This document shows, one piece after another, positions 1-12,100 of a stretch of DNA of 64,000 nucleotides. Every line of letters starts with the position of its first letter. The first letter of the stretch is position 1. This stretch comes from Apostichopus japonicus (Eukaryota > Echinodermata > Holothuroidea > Aspidochirotida > Stichopodidae). The DNA is taken from the NCBI RefSeq assembly GCF_037975245.1, contig NC_092576.1:15997111-16061110 (forward strand). The letters run 5' to 3'. The notes beneath the pieces were generated by a model. It ran no database searches. It worked only from the letters and a program-made list of their open reading frames with translations, and was not told the origin of the DNA. Both the position numbers and the translations under genes were made by a program.

Positions 1-1556
1 CTCCCGGGAATTGAGGCGGGTAAAACCTGGCAAGGCCTCTGGACCAGATGGTATTAATGGTAAAGTCCTCAAAATGTGTCATGAACAGCTCTCTTACATT
101 TATCATCATATTTTTAACATGTCTCTACTCACTCATCATGTCCCAGTCTCCTGGAAAACTTCCCACTTGGTGCCAATCCCTAAAAAATCTGCCTTTAGTG
201 TTTTAAATGACTTAAGACCAGTGGCACTCACCTCGATCCCCATGAAAATCTTGGAACGTCTCGTACTTTCACGATTGCGCCCCCAAATTCTTGATCATGA
301 GGACCCCCTGCAGTTTGCGTACAGGGAAAAGCGCTCTGTGGAAGATGCAATCTTGTTTTTTGTTGACTCCATGTATAGGCACTTGGATAGTCCTGGTAAT
401 TTTGCTAGAGTCCTATTTGTAGATTTTTCATCTGCATTCAACACCATCCTTCCACACATCTTAGTTGACAAAATGTGTGGTTATGGAATCAACTATAATC
501 TGACAAAGTGGGTGTTGGACTTCCTGACAAATAGGACACAGAGAGTATTTGTGAATGGCAGAGTTTCTAGCGATATTGTGATGAATACTGGTGCCCCACA
601 AGGTTGTGTTTTATCACCCGTTCTTTTCACCCTCTATACCTCTGACTGTCGCAGCACACAACCCAACACGCATATTGTTAAATTTGCTGACGACACATGC
701 ATTTTAGGTCTTATTGAGAAGAGTGGTGACGAAACCGGGTATAGGCATGAAATATCCACCTTTACGAATTGGTGTGACGAAAACAGATTACAACTGAATG
801 TGTCTAAAACAAAGGAGCTTGTTGTTGATTTCCGGCGTAGGGGGCACCAACTAGAGAGAATTGAAATTAGGAACGAGCCAGTAGAACAAGTCCATTCTTA
901 TAAGTATCTGGGAGTTTTCATTACTGATAAATTGGAGTGGGGTGAACATGTGAATACTGTTCTGGCCAAAACTAATCAACGTATGTTCTTTCTACGGAAG
1001 CTCAATTTATTCAGACTAGACGCCTCTCTCATTTCTTTGTTCTACAATGCGGCCATCGAGACCATTATTACATTCTGCTTGGCTGCATGGGGTGGCAATA
1101 CGACCGCTAGAGACATGGCTAAGATTAATACACTTGTTAGAAAAGCGAGGCGAGTTTGCCGGTCTGATGATCTCAGATCAGTAGATGAGCTGCTTGTCAG
1201 GGTAACTAAAAGAAATATTATGTCAATTACGTCGTCGGAACATCCTCTAGGAAATCAGGTTGATTATAGCAGTCGAACTGGCAGGCCAATTGTCATCAGA
1301 TGCCGGACAGAAAGATACAGACGTTCGTTCTTGCCAAGGGCCATTCTTAGTCTTGCCAACGAGTTTTGTAGGAAATAAGGTTTTTTACTATATGCCAGTA
1401 CATGAATTTTTATTGTCTTAAGAAATGTATATATTATAAATCTTATGTTTTGATGTATTTTTGACTGTTTTATGTATGTTATACTGAGATGGAGTGAACT
1501 CCAATTCCTTTTATGGTCAATAAAGATTCTTATATCTTATATCTTATATCTTATAA
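1..1556 (+). mobile_element. Non-LTR retrotransposon (LINE), 3' part, CR1/L2/Rex-like
   Basis: This is the 3' half of a LINE whose 5' half lies left of the window. It consists of the reverse-transcriptase ORF, about 140 nt of 3' UTR, an AATAAA at 1519-1524, and a tail of TATCT-type tandem repeats at about 1525-1555. Short 3' tandem repeats instead of a long poly(A) are usual for CR1/L2/Rex-type elements. The 3' end touches the sequence that starts each block of the downstream LRR array, so the element inserted at or very near a block boundary. The long open ORF suggests a young insertion. The exact clade is inferred from motif style only. Confidence 0.85.
2..1378 (+). CDS. LINE reverse transcriptase, C-terminal part (5' partial)
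   Basis: This is an RNA-directed DNA polymerase that would copy the element RNA by target-primed reverse transcription. The frame is open from base 2 to the TAA at 1376-1378, and the true start is outside the window. RT motifs appear in order: GKASGPDGI near the start, LRPVAL at about 217-234, FVDFSSAFNT (motif A) near 414, GAPQGCVLSP (motif B) near 590 and FADDTCIL (motif C, catalytic DD pair) near 683. YLGVFITDKLEW (thumb side) lies near 904. The C-terminal third has the hydrophobic FLRKL...FY.A.IE...  pattern seen in CR1/L2/Rex elements. The upstream endonuclease domain is not in view. No frameshift or stop was seen, so this copy may be recent. Confidence 0.9.
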   Translation, partial: SRELRRVKPGKASGPDGINGKVLKMCHEQLSYIYHHIFNMSLLTHHVPVSWKTSHLVPIPKKSAFSVLNDLRPVALTSIPMKILERLVLSRLRPQILDHEDPLQFAYREKRSVEDAILFFVDSMYRHLDSPGNFARVLFVDFSSAFNTILPHILVDKMCGYGINYNLTKWVLDFLTNRTQRVFVNGRVSSDIVMNTGAPQGCVLSPVLFTLYTSDCRSTQPNTHIVKFADDTCILGLIEKSGDETGYRHEISTFTNWCDENRLQLNVSKTKELVVDFRRRGHQLERIEIRNEPVEQVHSYKYLGVFITDKLEWGEHVNTVLAKTNQRMFFLRKLNLFRLDASLISLFYNAAIETIITFCLAAWGGNTTARDMAKINTLVRKARRVCRSDDLRSVDELLVRVTKRNIMSITSSEHPLGNQVDYSSRTGRPIVIRCRTERYRRSFLPRAILSLANEFCRK

Positions 1557-2316
1557 AGAAAAACAAAATATATTGGCTTTGTATAACTGTCATTGAAGGC
1601 GTATTGCCCGAGTGTTATAATTTTACAGAGAGCACCCCTGGTGCTTTGAATCTGACAATTTACACAGAAAACCAACGTTTATAGGCAAGCCAAGCCGTAA
1701 ATAAGAAATTGTGTGTTGTTCTTATTTATTTACTATATATCTGTCATATCACTTGCTACACATTCAATTCTTTCTCTGAATGGTTATCACTCAAGTGGGT
1801 TTGAAGCCTTAATTCTATCAAAATGCTTCGGGTAGTATGTTGTTCGTCATTGTTCTGATAGCTAATCACGTAATAAATGTCAGGTTAAAAACACGACTTT
1901 GAGTAACTTACCTAATATTCTGTTGAACGGATAGCGTATATGCATGTTAATCACGGTAGACTTTATACTAATGGAAGGAATCGTGTTTTCTGATTTAACG
2001 TCGACAAATGTTTCATTTGCATTCTTTGCGCATTTTTAGTGAACATTATCCTATGCTGTTATTGTGAGAATGAATGAAAGAAGGATTATTTACCCAAATT
2101 TTAGTTGTTTCAAAACAAACGCTACTTATGACTATCAGGTTACATCATTTTAGATCATATCATATGAATGGTCTACATGGTTATCTGTTAACATACTAAA
2201 ATGTTTTTCAATAGATTAACATGCGTAATGCAAGTACAAAACGTTGCTTTTTCTTCCTCCAAATAAAACATTCATTTGGCTATTTATTTGCGATGTTATT
2301 TCTATATTTATTACAG

Positions 2317-2346
2317 AGATCTGCATAGCAACAACCTAGAAGGTTA
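2317..2346 (+). pseudogene. Truncated LRR exon (type a) in unit 1
   Basis: After acceptor ttacag the frame reads DLHSNNLEG and then meets a stop where the exon is broken by a deletion. The intact relative is at 16844. The same fragment recurs at 6667 and 10738, so the deletion predates amplification. Confidence 0.65.
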
Positions 2347-2522
2347 AATTTTTATTTGAAAAGGAAAATTTGTCCAGACCGTGTATCGTAATACCTTATC
2401 CACGCCAACGGAGAATTCACTAAACATCCATTTATAGAGACAAAAGAAACATATCATAGAGTTATATACTTTCCACTTTCAAGCATTGTCACATGCAAAA
2501 CATGATTCTTGGTTCTTTTCAG

Positions 2523-2594
2523 GTCACTTAGTCAAAACAACTTGACGGCGCTTCCTGAATATATATTTTCTGATATGATTTCCTTACAGCGTTA
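2523..2594 (+). pseudogene. LRR exon (type b) with destroyed splice donor, unit 1
   Basis: It has a good acceptor (ttttcag) and a full 72-nt LRR reading ([20 protein letters not shown]..). The expected gtaagt donor is ttaagt, and translation would run into TAA at the exon end. It is probably skipped. The same defect occurs in unit 2. Confidence 0.65.
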
Positions 2595-3037
2595 TTAAGT
2601 TTATTTTCAATCATTATTATTCATGTAATTAAATTGATTGATTATTGAAAAATATTCAATGACTATTCATCGATATATCGTGTTTGGATTTCGTGTTCTT
2701 CCATCTGGATGAATGTCCAATTATGGAACATTTTGACGAATATAACTTGCAAACTGGGTTAGAATAGTGCACGGTAACGTAGCAAGAACAAATGTACAAT
2801 TGTTCCTCTAAGTACACGGTCAAATTAATATCTCTCATTTACTGTCTGGTTTTGTTTGCGATTCACGTATGCGATTTCTTCGTTGGCTTTGTAAGATTTC
2901 GCAATGATGAGATTACTAAATTTTTGAATTTGCACACTCCTAAAAAAGAAACGAGTTCCGTAAAATCACTTTAGCGTTAAATTGACTGAAAAAAACCCAT
3001 CATTTTAGTTCATAATTTGGTTAAAAATTCCTTTCAG

Positions 3038-3109
3038 GGATCTGTCAGCAAATAGCTTGTGGTCTCTCCAAATTAACACCTTTTCTAGTCTCGAGAACAT
3101 CCAAAAGTT
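3038..3109 (+). CDS. LRR exon type c, unit 1
   Basis: A 72-nt phase-2 exon with acceptor ttcag and donor gtaaga. It encodes [20 protein letters not shown].. ending in a split Leu codon. It is identical in the three array copies, in contrast to the variable exon at 3841. Confidence 0.8.
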
Positions 3110-6100
3110 GTAAGATTTTGTTGTCTTTTTCATGAAATCGTTATGATGTAATGAGCATTTTTGGCCAAATATGATCACTTATAGTGTACTCTCATTGAAC
3201 ACTATATGGAACCAAAGAAGTATTTTGATCATGGAGATCCGTTGTCGTTTTAAAGGAATAATTAAATACTGTCTCAGTTTTATGAAATAAAATAATATGC
3301 AAAGCCTGAATACGGAGCCAGTGAAATCACCTACTGTTGTTCCCCGTTATGGACATATATATCGTAGACATGTAATTCACTTCATTAAACTGAGTTCATT
3401 GCAAGCTCATTTGGGAGTGAAATCATGTAAGCATGTCAAAAATATAATCATTGTGCGTCAACACGTGTTATAAATTACAGATTTACACATGTCGTGACTT
3501 TCCTCTAGTATACTTAATAGTTAATGATTCTCAGCTATGACAACGTTGAAAGTCGGGAGATTGTTCTCGGGAAATAACATTTTCGCTCTAAGCTAGTAAA
3601 GAGACTGTTCCAACTAACTTTCACTTGTCCTAAACTCATGGGGAAAGAAGAGCTGATGTTTTTTTTTTAACACGAATGCAATCACAACTCAACTCTTGAA
3701 AAGGACAATTAGTCTAGACCGCCAATCCCAATGTAGAATTCACTAAACACCCATTTATTAAGAAGAAATAAACATAAAGTAATACACTTTCCACTTTCCA
3801 ACATTGTCACATGCAAAACATGATTCTTGGTTCTTTTCAGGTCACTTAGTCAAAACAACTTGACGGCTCTTCCTGAACATATATTTTCTGATTTGATTTC
3901 CTTACAGCATTTGTAAGTTTACATATATTTTCAATTATTAATAATATCAATAAATTTATTGATTATTGAAAACTATTCATTGACTATTCATCATTATATC
4001 GTGTTTGGATTTTGTGTTCTTCCATCTGGATGAGTGTCCAATTATGGAACTTTTTTGACGAATATTAGTTGGGTTAGAATGGTGCACGGTAACGTAGCAA
4101 TAACAAATGCACAATTGTTCCTTTAAGGAAACGGTCAAATTGATATCTCTCATTTGCTCTGTGGTTTTGTTTGCGATTCACGTACGCGATTTCTTCGTTG
4201 GCTTTGTAAGATTTCGCAATGACGTGATTACTTAATTTATGAATTTGCACACTCCTAACAAGGAAACAATATCCCTAAAATCGCCTAAGCGTTAAATTGA
4301 CTGTCTAATTTCGGTAAATGTCTGAGTGGACTAACGCAGGAAAGAAAGTGTCGCAGAGGCAAAAACGAATGTTTTCGTCTCACAATTTGACTTTCATATC
4401 CCTGCAGTTACACATAGTAACACACAGTATGAGTTCTTACGGTGTAGCCAACCATCATACCTCTGTTATCGTATGATATTCATATTACTTGCAGAAATCT
4501 GGGTGAAAACAAGTTGGGATCTCTCCCAATGCATATATTTTCCAATCTCTCGAAGCTTGAGCGGCTGTAATTTTTTTTTTTTTCACTAAGTCCTATTTAT
4601 AATATGTTTTTGTACTTGTTCAATTCATTTTCTCAAACATATTTGCCTGCGTTCATATGTTACGGTAAAATGTCCTGTCGTGCTATAACTTTGTGCATTA
4701 AGTCCTTTCAGGGGTCTGTCTGAAAAGACCTTGACGTCCCTACCTGTCACGATATACATATTACTTGCAGATATCTGAATAAAAACAAGTTGGGATCTCT
4801 CCAGATGCATATATTTTCTAATCTATGGAATCTTGAGGAGCTGTAAGTCTCTTTTTTTTTCACTAAGCCCTATTTATATTATGTTTTTGTAAATGTTCAA
4901 TTCATTTTCTCAAAGATATTTGCCTGCGTTCATGTGTTACGTAAAATGTCCTGTCGTACTATAACTTTGTGCATTAGGTCCTTTCAGGGGTCTGTCTGAA
5001 AATACCTTGACGTCCCTACCTGTCACGATATACATATTACTTGCAGATATCTGGATAATAACAAGTTGGGATCTCTCCAGATGCATATATTTTCTAATCT
5101 ATCGAATCTTGAGGAGCTGTAAGTCTCTTTTTTTTCACTAAGCCCTATTTATATTATGTTTTTGTAAATGTTCAATTCATTTTCTCAAAGATATTTGCCT
5201 GCGTTCATGTGTTACGTAAAATGTCCTTTCGTACTATAACTTGTGTATTTAGTCCTTTCAGGGGTATGTCTGAAAATACCTTGACGTCCCTAACATGTCA
5301 CGATCTTTTGTAATCTCACAAACCTCCAGGATTGTAGGATTGTCCCATGTTCATAATATATGACTGAATTGCAGGTAACTTGGGAAACAGGGTCTAGTAT
5401 GTCCACTTCAATGGAACATCCTCATCTAAACTGAACTGTAACGGGCCATTACTTTTCATTTATGTATATTACTAATATTCATTCAACATCCTCAAAATCA
5501 AACTTTGTTTTTTTTTGCTGATGATACAACAGTTCTGTTTTGTTCAAAATAAGAATTTAAAGGATGCAAGTTTACATGCAGAGAAAGAATTTACAAATAG
5601 GGTGAACAAAATAGTACTTATTAATATAGTTTATTCCAATATCTTTGTTTTTCCTTTTCGTATTTTGAAATTTATACAAGAGACAATATCACTTGCAGCT
5701 ATGTTAAGGATCAGTAAACTTATTAAATTATGTATTATTTATGTCTAATTATAAAATCCTTATGAAGGTGATGTTTGTATAATGTGATAATGGTAAAAAT
5801 ATTGTTGACTAAAAAGAGTGATTTCCTGTAAATCAATATTTATATAAAGTGTTTACCATGCTGTTTCTCCGCCGATTTTATGAATTATATCAAAATCTCA
5901 CATTAAAAAAAAACAAAATATATTGGCTTTGTATAACTGTCATTGAAGGCGTATTGCCCGAGTGTTATAATTTTACAGAGAGCACCCCTGGTGCTTTGAA
6001 TCTGACAATTTACACAGAAAACCAACGTTTATAGGCAAGCCAAGCCGTAAATAAGAAATTGTGTGTTGTTCTTATTTATTTACTATATATCTGTCATATC

Positions 6101-9100
6101 ACTTGCTACACATTCAATTCTTTCTCTGAATGGTTATCACTCAAGTGGGTTTGAAGCCTTAATTCTATCAAAATGCTTCGGGTAGTATGTTGTTCGTCAT
6201 TGTTCTGATAGCTAATCACGTAATAAATGTCAGGTTAAAAACACGACTTTGAGTAACTTACCTAATATTCTGTTGAACGGATAGCGTATATGCATGTTAA
6301 TCACGGTAGACTTTATACTAATGGAAGGAATCGTGTTTTCTGATTTAACGTCGACAAATGTTTCATTTGCATTCTTTGCGCATTTTTAGTGAACATTATC
6401 CTATGCTGTTATTGTGAGAATGAATGAAAGAAGGATTATTTACCCAAATTTTAGTTGTTTCAAAACAAACGCTACTTATGACTATCAGGTTACATCATTT
6501 TAGATCATATCATATGAATGGTCTACATGGTTATCTGTTAACATACTAAAATGTTTTTCAATAGATTAACATGCGTAATGCAAGTACAAAACGTTGCTTT
6601 TTCTTCCTCCAAATAAAACATTCATTTGGCTATTTATTTGCGATGTTATTTCTATATTTATTACAGAGATCTGCATAGCAACAACCTAGAAGGTTAAATT
6701 TTTATTTGAAAAGGAAAATTTGTCCAGACCGTGTATCGTAATACCTTATCCACGCCAACGGAGAATTCACTAAACATCCATTTATAGAGACAAAAGAAAC
6801 ATATCATAGAGTTATATACTTTCCACTTTCAAGCATTGTCACATGCAAAACATGATTCTTGGTTCTTTTCAGGTCACTTAGTCAAAACAACTTGACGGCG
6901 CTTCCTGAATATATATTTTCTGATATGATTTCCTTACAGCGTTATTAAGTTTATTTTCAATCATTATTATTCATGTAATTAAATTGATTGATTATTGAAA
7001 AATATTCAATGACTATTCATCGATATATCGTGTTTGGATTTCGTGTTCTTCCATCTGGATGAATGTCCAATTATGGAACATTTTGACGAATATAACTTGC
7101 AAACTGGGTTAGAATAGTGCACGGTAACGTAGCAAGAACAAATGTACAATTGTTCCTCTAAGTACACGGTCAAATTAATATCTCTCATTTACTGTCTGGT
7201 TTTGTTTGCGATTCACGTATGCGATTTCTTCGTTGGCTTTGTAAGATTTCGCAATGATGAGATTACTAAATTTTTGAATTTGCACACTCCTAAAAAAGAA
7301 ACGAGTTCCGTAAAATCACTTTAGCGTTAAATTGACTGAAAAAAACCCATCATTTTAGTTCATAATTTGGTTAAAAATTCCTTTCAGGGATCTGTCAGCA
7401 AATAGCTTGTGGTCTCTCCAAATTAACACCTTTTCTAGTCTCGAGAACATCCAAAAGTTGTAAGATTTTGTTGTCTTTTTCATGAAATCGTTATGATGTA
7501 ATGAGCATTTTTGGCCAAATATGATCACTTATAGTGTACTCTCATTGAACACTATATGGAACCAAAGAAGTATTTTGATCATGGAGATCCGTTGTCGTTT
7601 TAAAGGAATAATTAAATACTGTCTCAGTTTTATGAAATAAAATAATATGCAAAGCCTGAATACGGAGCCAGTGAAATCACCTACTGTTGTTCCCCGTTAT
7701 GGACATATATATCGTAGACATGTAATTCACTTCATTAAACTGAGTTCATTGCAAGCTCATTTGGGAGTGAAATCATGTAAGCATGTCAAAAATATAATCA
7801 TTGTGCGTCAACACGTGTTATAAATTACAGATTTACACATGTCGTGACTTTCCTCTAGTATACTTAATAGTTAATGATTCTCAGCTATGACAACGTTGAA
7901 AGTCGGGAGATTGTTCTCGGGAAATAACATTTTCGCTCTAAGCTAGTAAAGAGACTGTTCCAACTAACTTTCACTTGTCCTAAACTCATGGGGAAAGAAG
8001 AGCTGATGTTTTTTTTTAACACGAATGCAATCACAACTCAACTCTTGAAAAGGACAATTAGTCTAGACCGCCAATCCCAATGTAGAATTCACTAAACACC
8101 CATTTATTAAGAAGAAATAAACATAGAGTAATATACTTTCCACTTTCCAACATTGTCACATGCAAAACATGATTCTTGGTTCTTTTCAGGTTACTTAATC
8201 AAAACAACTTGACGGCTCTTCCTGAACATATATTTTCTGATTTGATTTCCTTAAAGTATTTGTAACTTTACATATATTTTCAATTATTAATAATATCAAT
8301 AAATTTATTGATTATTGAAAACTATTCATTGACTATTCATCATTATATCGTGTTTGGATTTTGTGTTCTTCCATCTGGATGAGTGTCCAATTATGGAACT
8401 TTTTTGACGAATATTAGTTGGGTTAGAATGGTGCACGGTAACGTAGCAATAACAAATGCACAATTGTTCCTTTAAGGAAACGGTCAAATTGATATCTCTC
8501 ATTTGCTCTGTGGTTTTGTTTGCGATTCACGTACGCGATTTCTTCGTTGGCTTTGTAAGATTTCGCAATGACGTGATTACTTAATTTATGAATTTGCACA
8601 CTCCTAACAAGGAAACAATATCCCTAAAATCGCCTAAGCGTTAAATTGACTGTCTAATTTCGGTAAATGTCTGAGTGGACTAACGCAGGAAAGAAAGTGT
8701 CGCAGAGGCAAAAACGAATGTTCTCGTCTCACAATTTGACTTTCATATCCCTGCAGTTACACATAGTAACACACAGTATGAGTTCTTACGGTGTAGCCAA
8801 CCATCATACCTCTGTTATCGTATGATATTCATATTACTTGCAGAAATCTGGGTGAAAACAAGTTGGGATCTCTCCCAATGCATATATTTTCCAATCTCTC
8901 GAAGCTTGAGCGGCTGTAATTTTTTTTTTTTCACTAAGTCCTATTTATAATATGTTTTTGTACTTGTTCAATTCATTTTCTCAAACATATTTGCCTGCGT
9001 TCATATGTTACGATAAAATGTCCTGTCGTACTATAACTTTGTGCATTAAGTCCTTTCAGGGGTCTCTCTGAAAAGACCTTGACGTCCCTACCTGTCACGA

Positions 9101-12100
9101 TATACATATTACTTGCAGATATCTGGATAATAACAAGTTGGGATCTCTCCAGATGCATATATTTTCTAATCTATCGAATCTTGAGGAGCTGTAAGTCTCT
9201 TTTTTTTCACTAAGCCCTATTTATATTATGTTTTTGTAAATGTTCAATTCATTTTCTCAAAGATATTTGCCTGCGTTCATGTGTTACGTAAAATGTCCTT
9301 TCGTACGATAACTTGTGTATTTAGTCCTTTCAGGGGTATGTCTGAAAATACCTTGACGTCCCTAACATGTCACGATCTTTTGTAATCTCACAAACCTCCA
9401 GGATTGTAGGATTGTCCCATGTTCATAATATATGACTGAATTGCAGGTAACTTGGGAAACAGGGTCTAGTATGTCCACTTCAATGGAACATCCTCATCTA
9501 AACTGAACTGTAACGGGCCATTACTTTTCATTTATGTATATTACTAATATTCATTCAACATCCTCAAAATCAAACTTTGTATTTTTTGCTGATGATACAA
9601 CAGTTCTGTTTTGTTCAAAATAAGAATTTAAAGGATGCAAGTTTACATGCAGAGAAAGAATTTACAAATAGGGTGAACAAAATAGTACTTATTAATATAG
9701 TTTATTCCAATATCTTTGCTTTTCCTTTTCGTATTTTGAAATTTATACAAGAGACAATATCACTTGCAGCTATGTTAAGGATCAGTAAACTTATTAAATT
9801 ATGTATTATTTATGTCTAATTATAAAATCCTTATGAAGGTGATGTTTGTATAATGTGATAATGGTAAAAATATTGTTGACTAAAAAGAGTGATTTCCTGT
9901 AAATCAATATTTATATAAAGTGTTTACCATGCTGTTTCTCCGCCGATTTTATGAATTATATCAAAATCTCACATTAAAGAAAAACAAAATATATTGGCTT
10001 TGTATAACTGTCATTGAAGGCGTATTGCCCGAGTGTTATAATTTTACAGAGAGCACCCCTGGTGCTTTGAATCTGACAATTTACACAGAAAACCAACGTT
10101 TATAGGCAAGCCAAGCCGTAAATAAGAAATTGTGTGTTGTTCTTATTTATTTACTATATATCTGTCATATCACTTGCTACACATTCAATTCTTTCTCTGA
10201 TTGGTTATCACTCAAGTGGGTTTGAAGCCTTAATTCTATCAAAATGCTTCGGGTAGTATGTTGTTCGTCATTGTTCTGATAGTTAATCACGTAATAAATG
10301 TCAGGTTAAAAACACGACTTTGAGTAACTTACCTAATATTCTGTTGAACGGATAGCGTATATGCATGTTAATCACGGTAGACTTTATACTAATGGAAGGA
10401 ATCGTGTTTTCTGATTTAACGTCGACAAATGCTTCATTTGCATTCTTTGCGCATTTTTAGTGAACATTATCCTATGCTGTTATTGTGAGAATGAATGAAA
10501 GAAGGATTATTTACCCAAATTTTAGTTGTTTCAAAACAAACGCTACTTATGACTATCAGGTTACATCATTTTAGATCATATCATATGAATGGTCTACATG
10601 GTTATCTGTTAACATACTAAAATGTTTTTCAATAGATTAATATGCGTAATGCAAGTACAAAACGTTGCTTTTTCTTCCTCCAAATAAAACATTCATTTGG
10701 CTATTTATTTGCGATGTTATTTCTATATTTATTACAGAGATCTGCATAGCAACAACCTAGAAGGTTAAATTTTTATTTGAAAAGGAAAATTTGTCCAGAC
10801 CGTGTATCGTAATACCTTATCCACGCCAACGGAGAATTCACTAAACATCCATTTATAGAGACAAAAGAAACATATCATAGAGTTATATACTTTCCACTTT
10901 CAAGCATTGTCACATGCAAAACATGATTCTTGGTTCTTTTCAGGTCACTTAGTCAAAACAACTTGACGGCTCTTCCTGAACATATGTTTGCTAGTCAAAC
11001 GCGTTTATTGAAACTGTATGTATACTAACATTCTTATTCGTATAGCATTACAAGGTTTAAAAGCAATAATATATATATATATATATCATCCCCAAATGTG
11101 TAGAAATCCATCAACAAATAGTAATTGCTATCAGCAACATGAAATGTTGATAAAACCTAGCTTTCATAATAAATTTTCGAGCCATAGATCGTCCCAGTAT
11201 TCATGCTCAGATTAAAAAACATAATATCATTTATTTCATACGTATTGATCGTGATAAATATTAACAATAATGACGATAATAACCGTATATATATATATAT
11301 ATAGCATGTCAAAAATATAATCATTGTGCGTCAACACGTGTTATAAATTACAGATTTACACATGTCGTGACTTTCCTCTAGTATACTTAATAGTTAATGA
11401 TTCTCAGCTATGACAACGTTGAAAGTCGGGAGATTGTTCTCGGGAAATAACATTTTCGCTCTAAGCTAGTAAAGAGACTGTTCCAACTAACTTTCACTTG
11501 TCCTAAACTCATGGGGAAAGAAGAGCTGATGTTTTTTTTTTTAACACGAATGCAATCACAACTCAACTCTTGAAAAGGACAATTAGTCTAGACCGCCAAT
11601 CCCAATGTAGAATTCACTAAACACCCATTTATTAAGAAGAAATAAACATAGAGTAATACACTTTCCACTTTCCAACATTGTCACATGCAAAACATGATTC
11701 TTGGTTCTTTTCAGGTTCCTTGAGCAAAACAACTTGACAGCTCTTCCTGAACATATATTTTCTGATTTGATTTCCTTACAGAATTTGTAAGTTTACATAT
11801 ATTTTCAATTATTAATAATATCAATAAATTTATTGATTATTGAAAACTATTCATTGACTATTCATCATTATATCGTGTTTGGATTTTGTGTTCTTCCATC
11901 TGGATGAGTGTCCAATTATGGAACTTTTTTGACGAATATTAGTTGGGTTAGAATGGTGCACGGTAACGTAGCAATAACAAATGCACAATTGTTCCTTTAA
12001 GGAAACGGTCAAATTGATATCTCTCATTTGCTCTGTGGTTTTGTTTGCGATTCACGTACGCGATTTCTTCGTTGGCTTTGTAAGATTTCGCAATGACGTG

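Larger units (their letters stand above)
1556..5905 (+). repeat. LRR-exon array, unit 1 (about 4,350 bp)
   Basis: This is the first visible tandem block. Its first roughly 2.1 kb look base-for-base identical to unit 2 at an offset of exactly 4,350. It carries five intact 72-nt LRR exons (3038, 3841, 4495, 4771, 5047), a truncated exon (2317), an exon without a donor (2523), three 5'-half exon remnants (4712, 4988, 5262) and a decayed LINE RT fragment near its 3' end (about 5490-5750). It has one roughly 277-bp internal duplication (exons at 4771 and 5047) that unit 2 lacks. Near-identity implies recent duplication or homogenisation. Confidence 0.9.
5906..9976 (+). repeat. LRR-exon array, unit 2 (about 4,071 bp)
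   Basis: This is the second tandem block. It follows unit 1 at offset 4,350, then 4,349 past a poly-T indel, then about 4,071 because the exon-plus-intron duplication of unit 1 is absent. It carries intact LRR exons at 7388, 8190, 8844 and 9119, and repeats the broken exons at 6667 and 6873. The exon at 8190 and its donor differ from unit 1 while the surrounding intron is almost unchanged. Confidence 0.9.

Noticed and set aside
2656-2974. Repeated short ORFs on both strands in the unit introns (also near 7006 and 13110)
   Set aside because: They are repeated only because the whole block is repeated. No domain, and they lie in intron between the type b and type c exons.
4625-4810. Minus-strand ORF repeated in each unit (also near 8973 and 15087)
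   Set aside because: It is the antisense shadow of the type f LRR exon and its flanks. The plus strand has splice sites and the LRR pattern.
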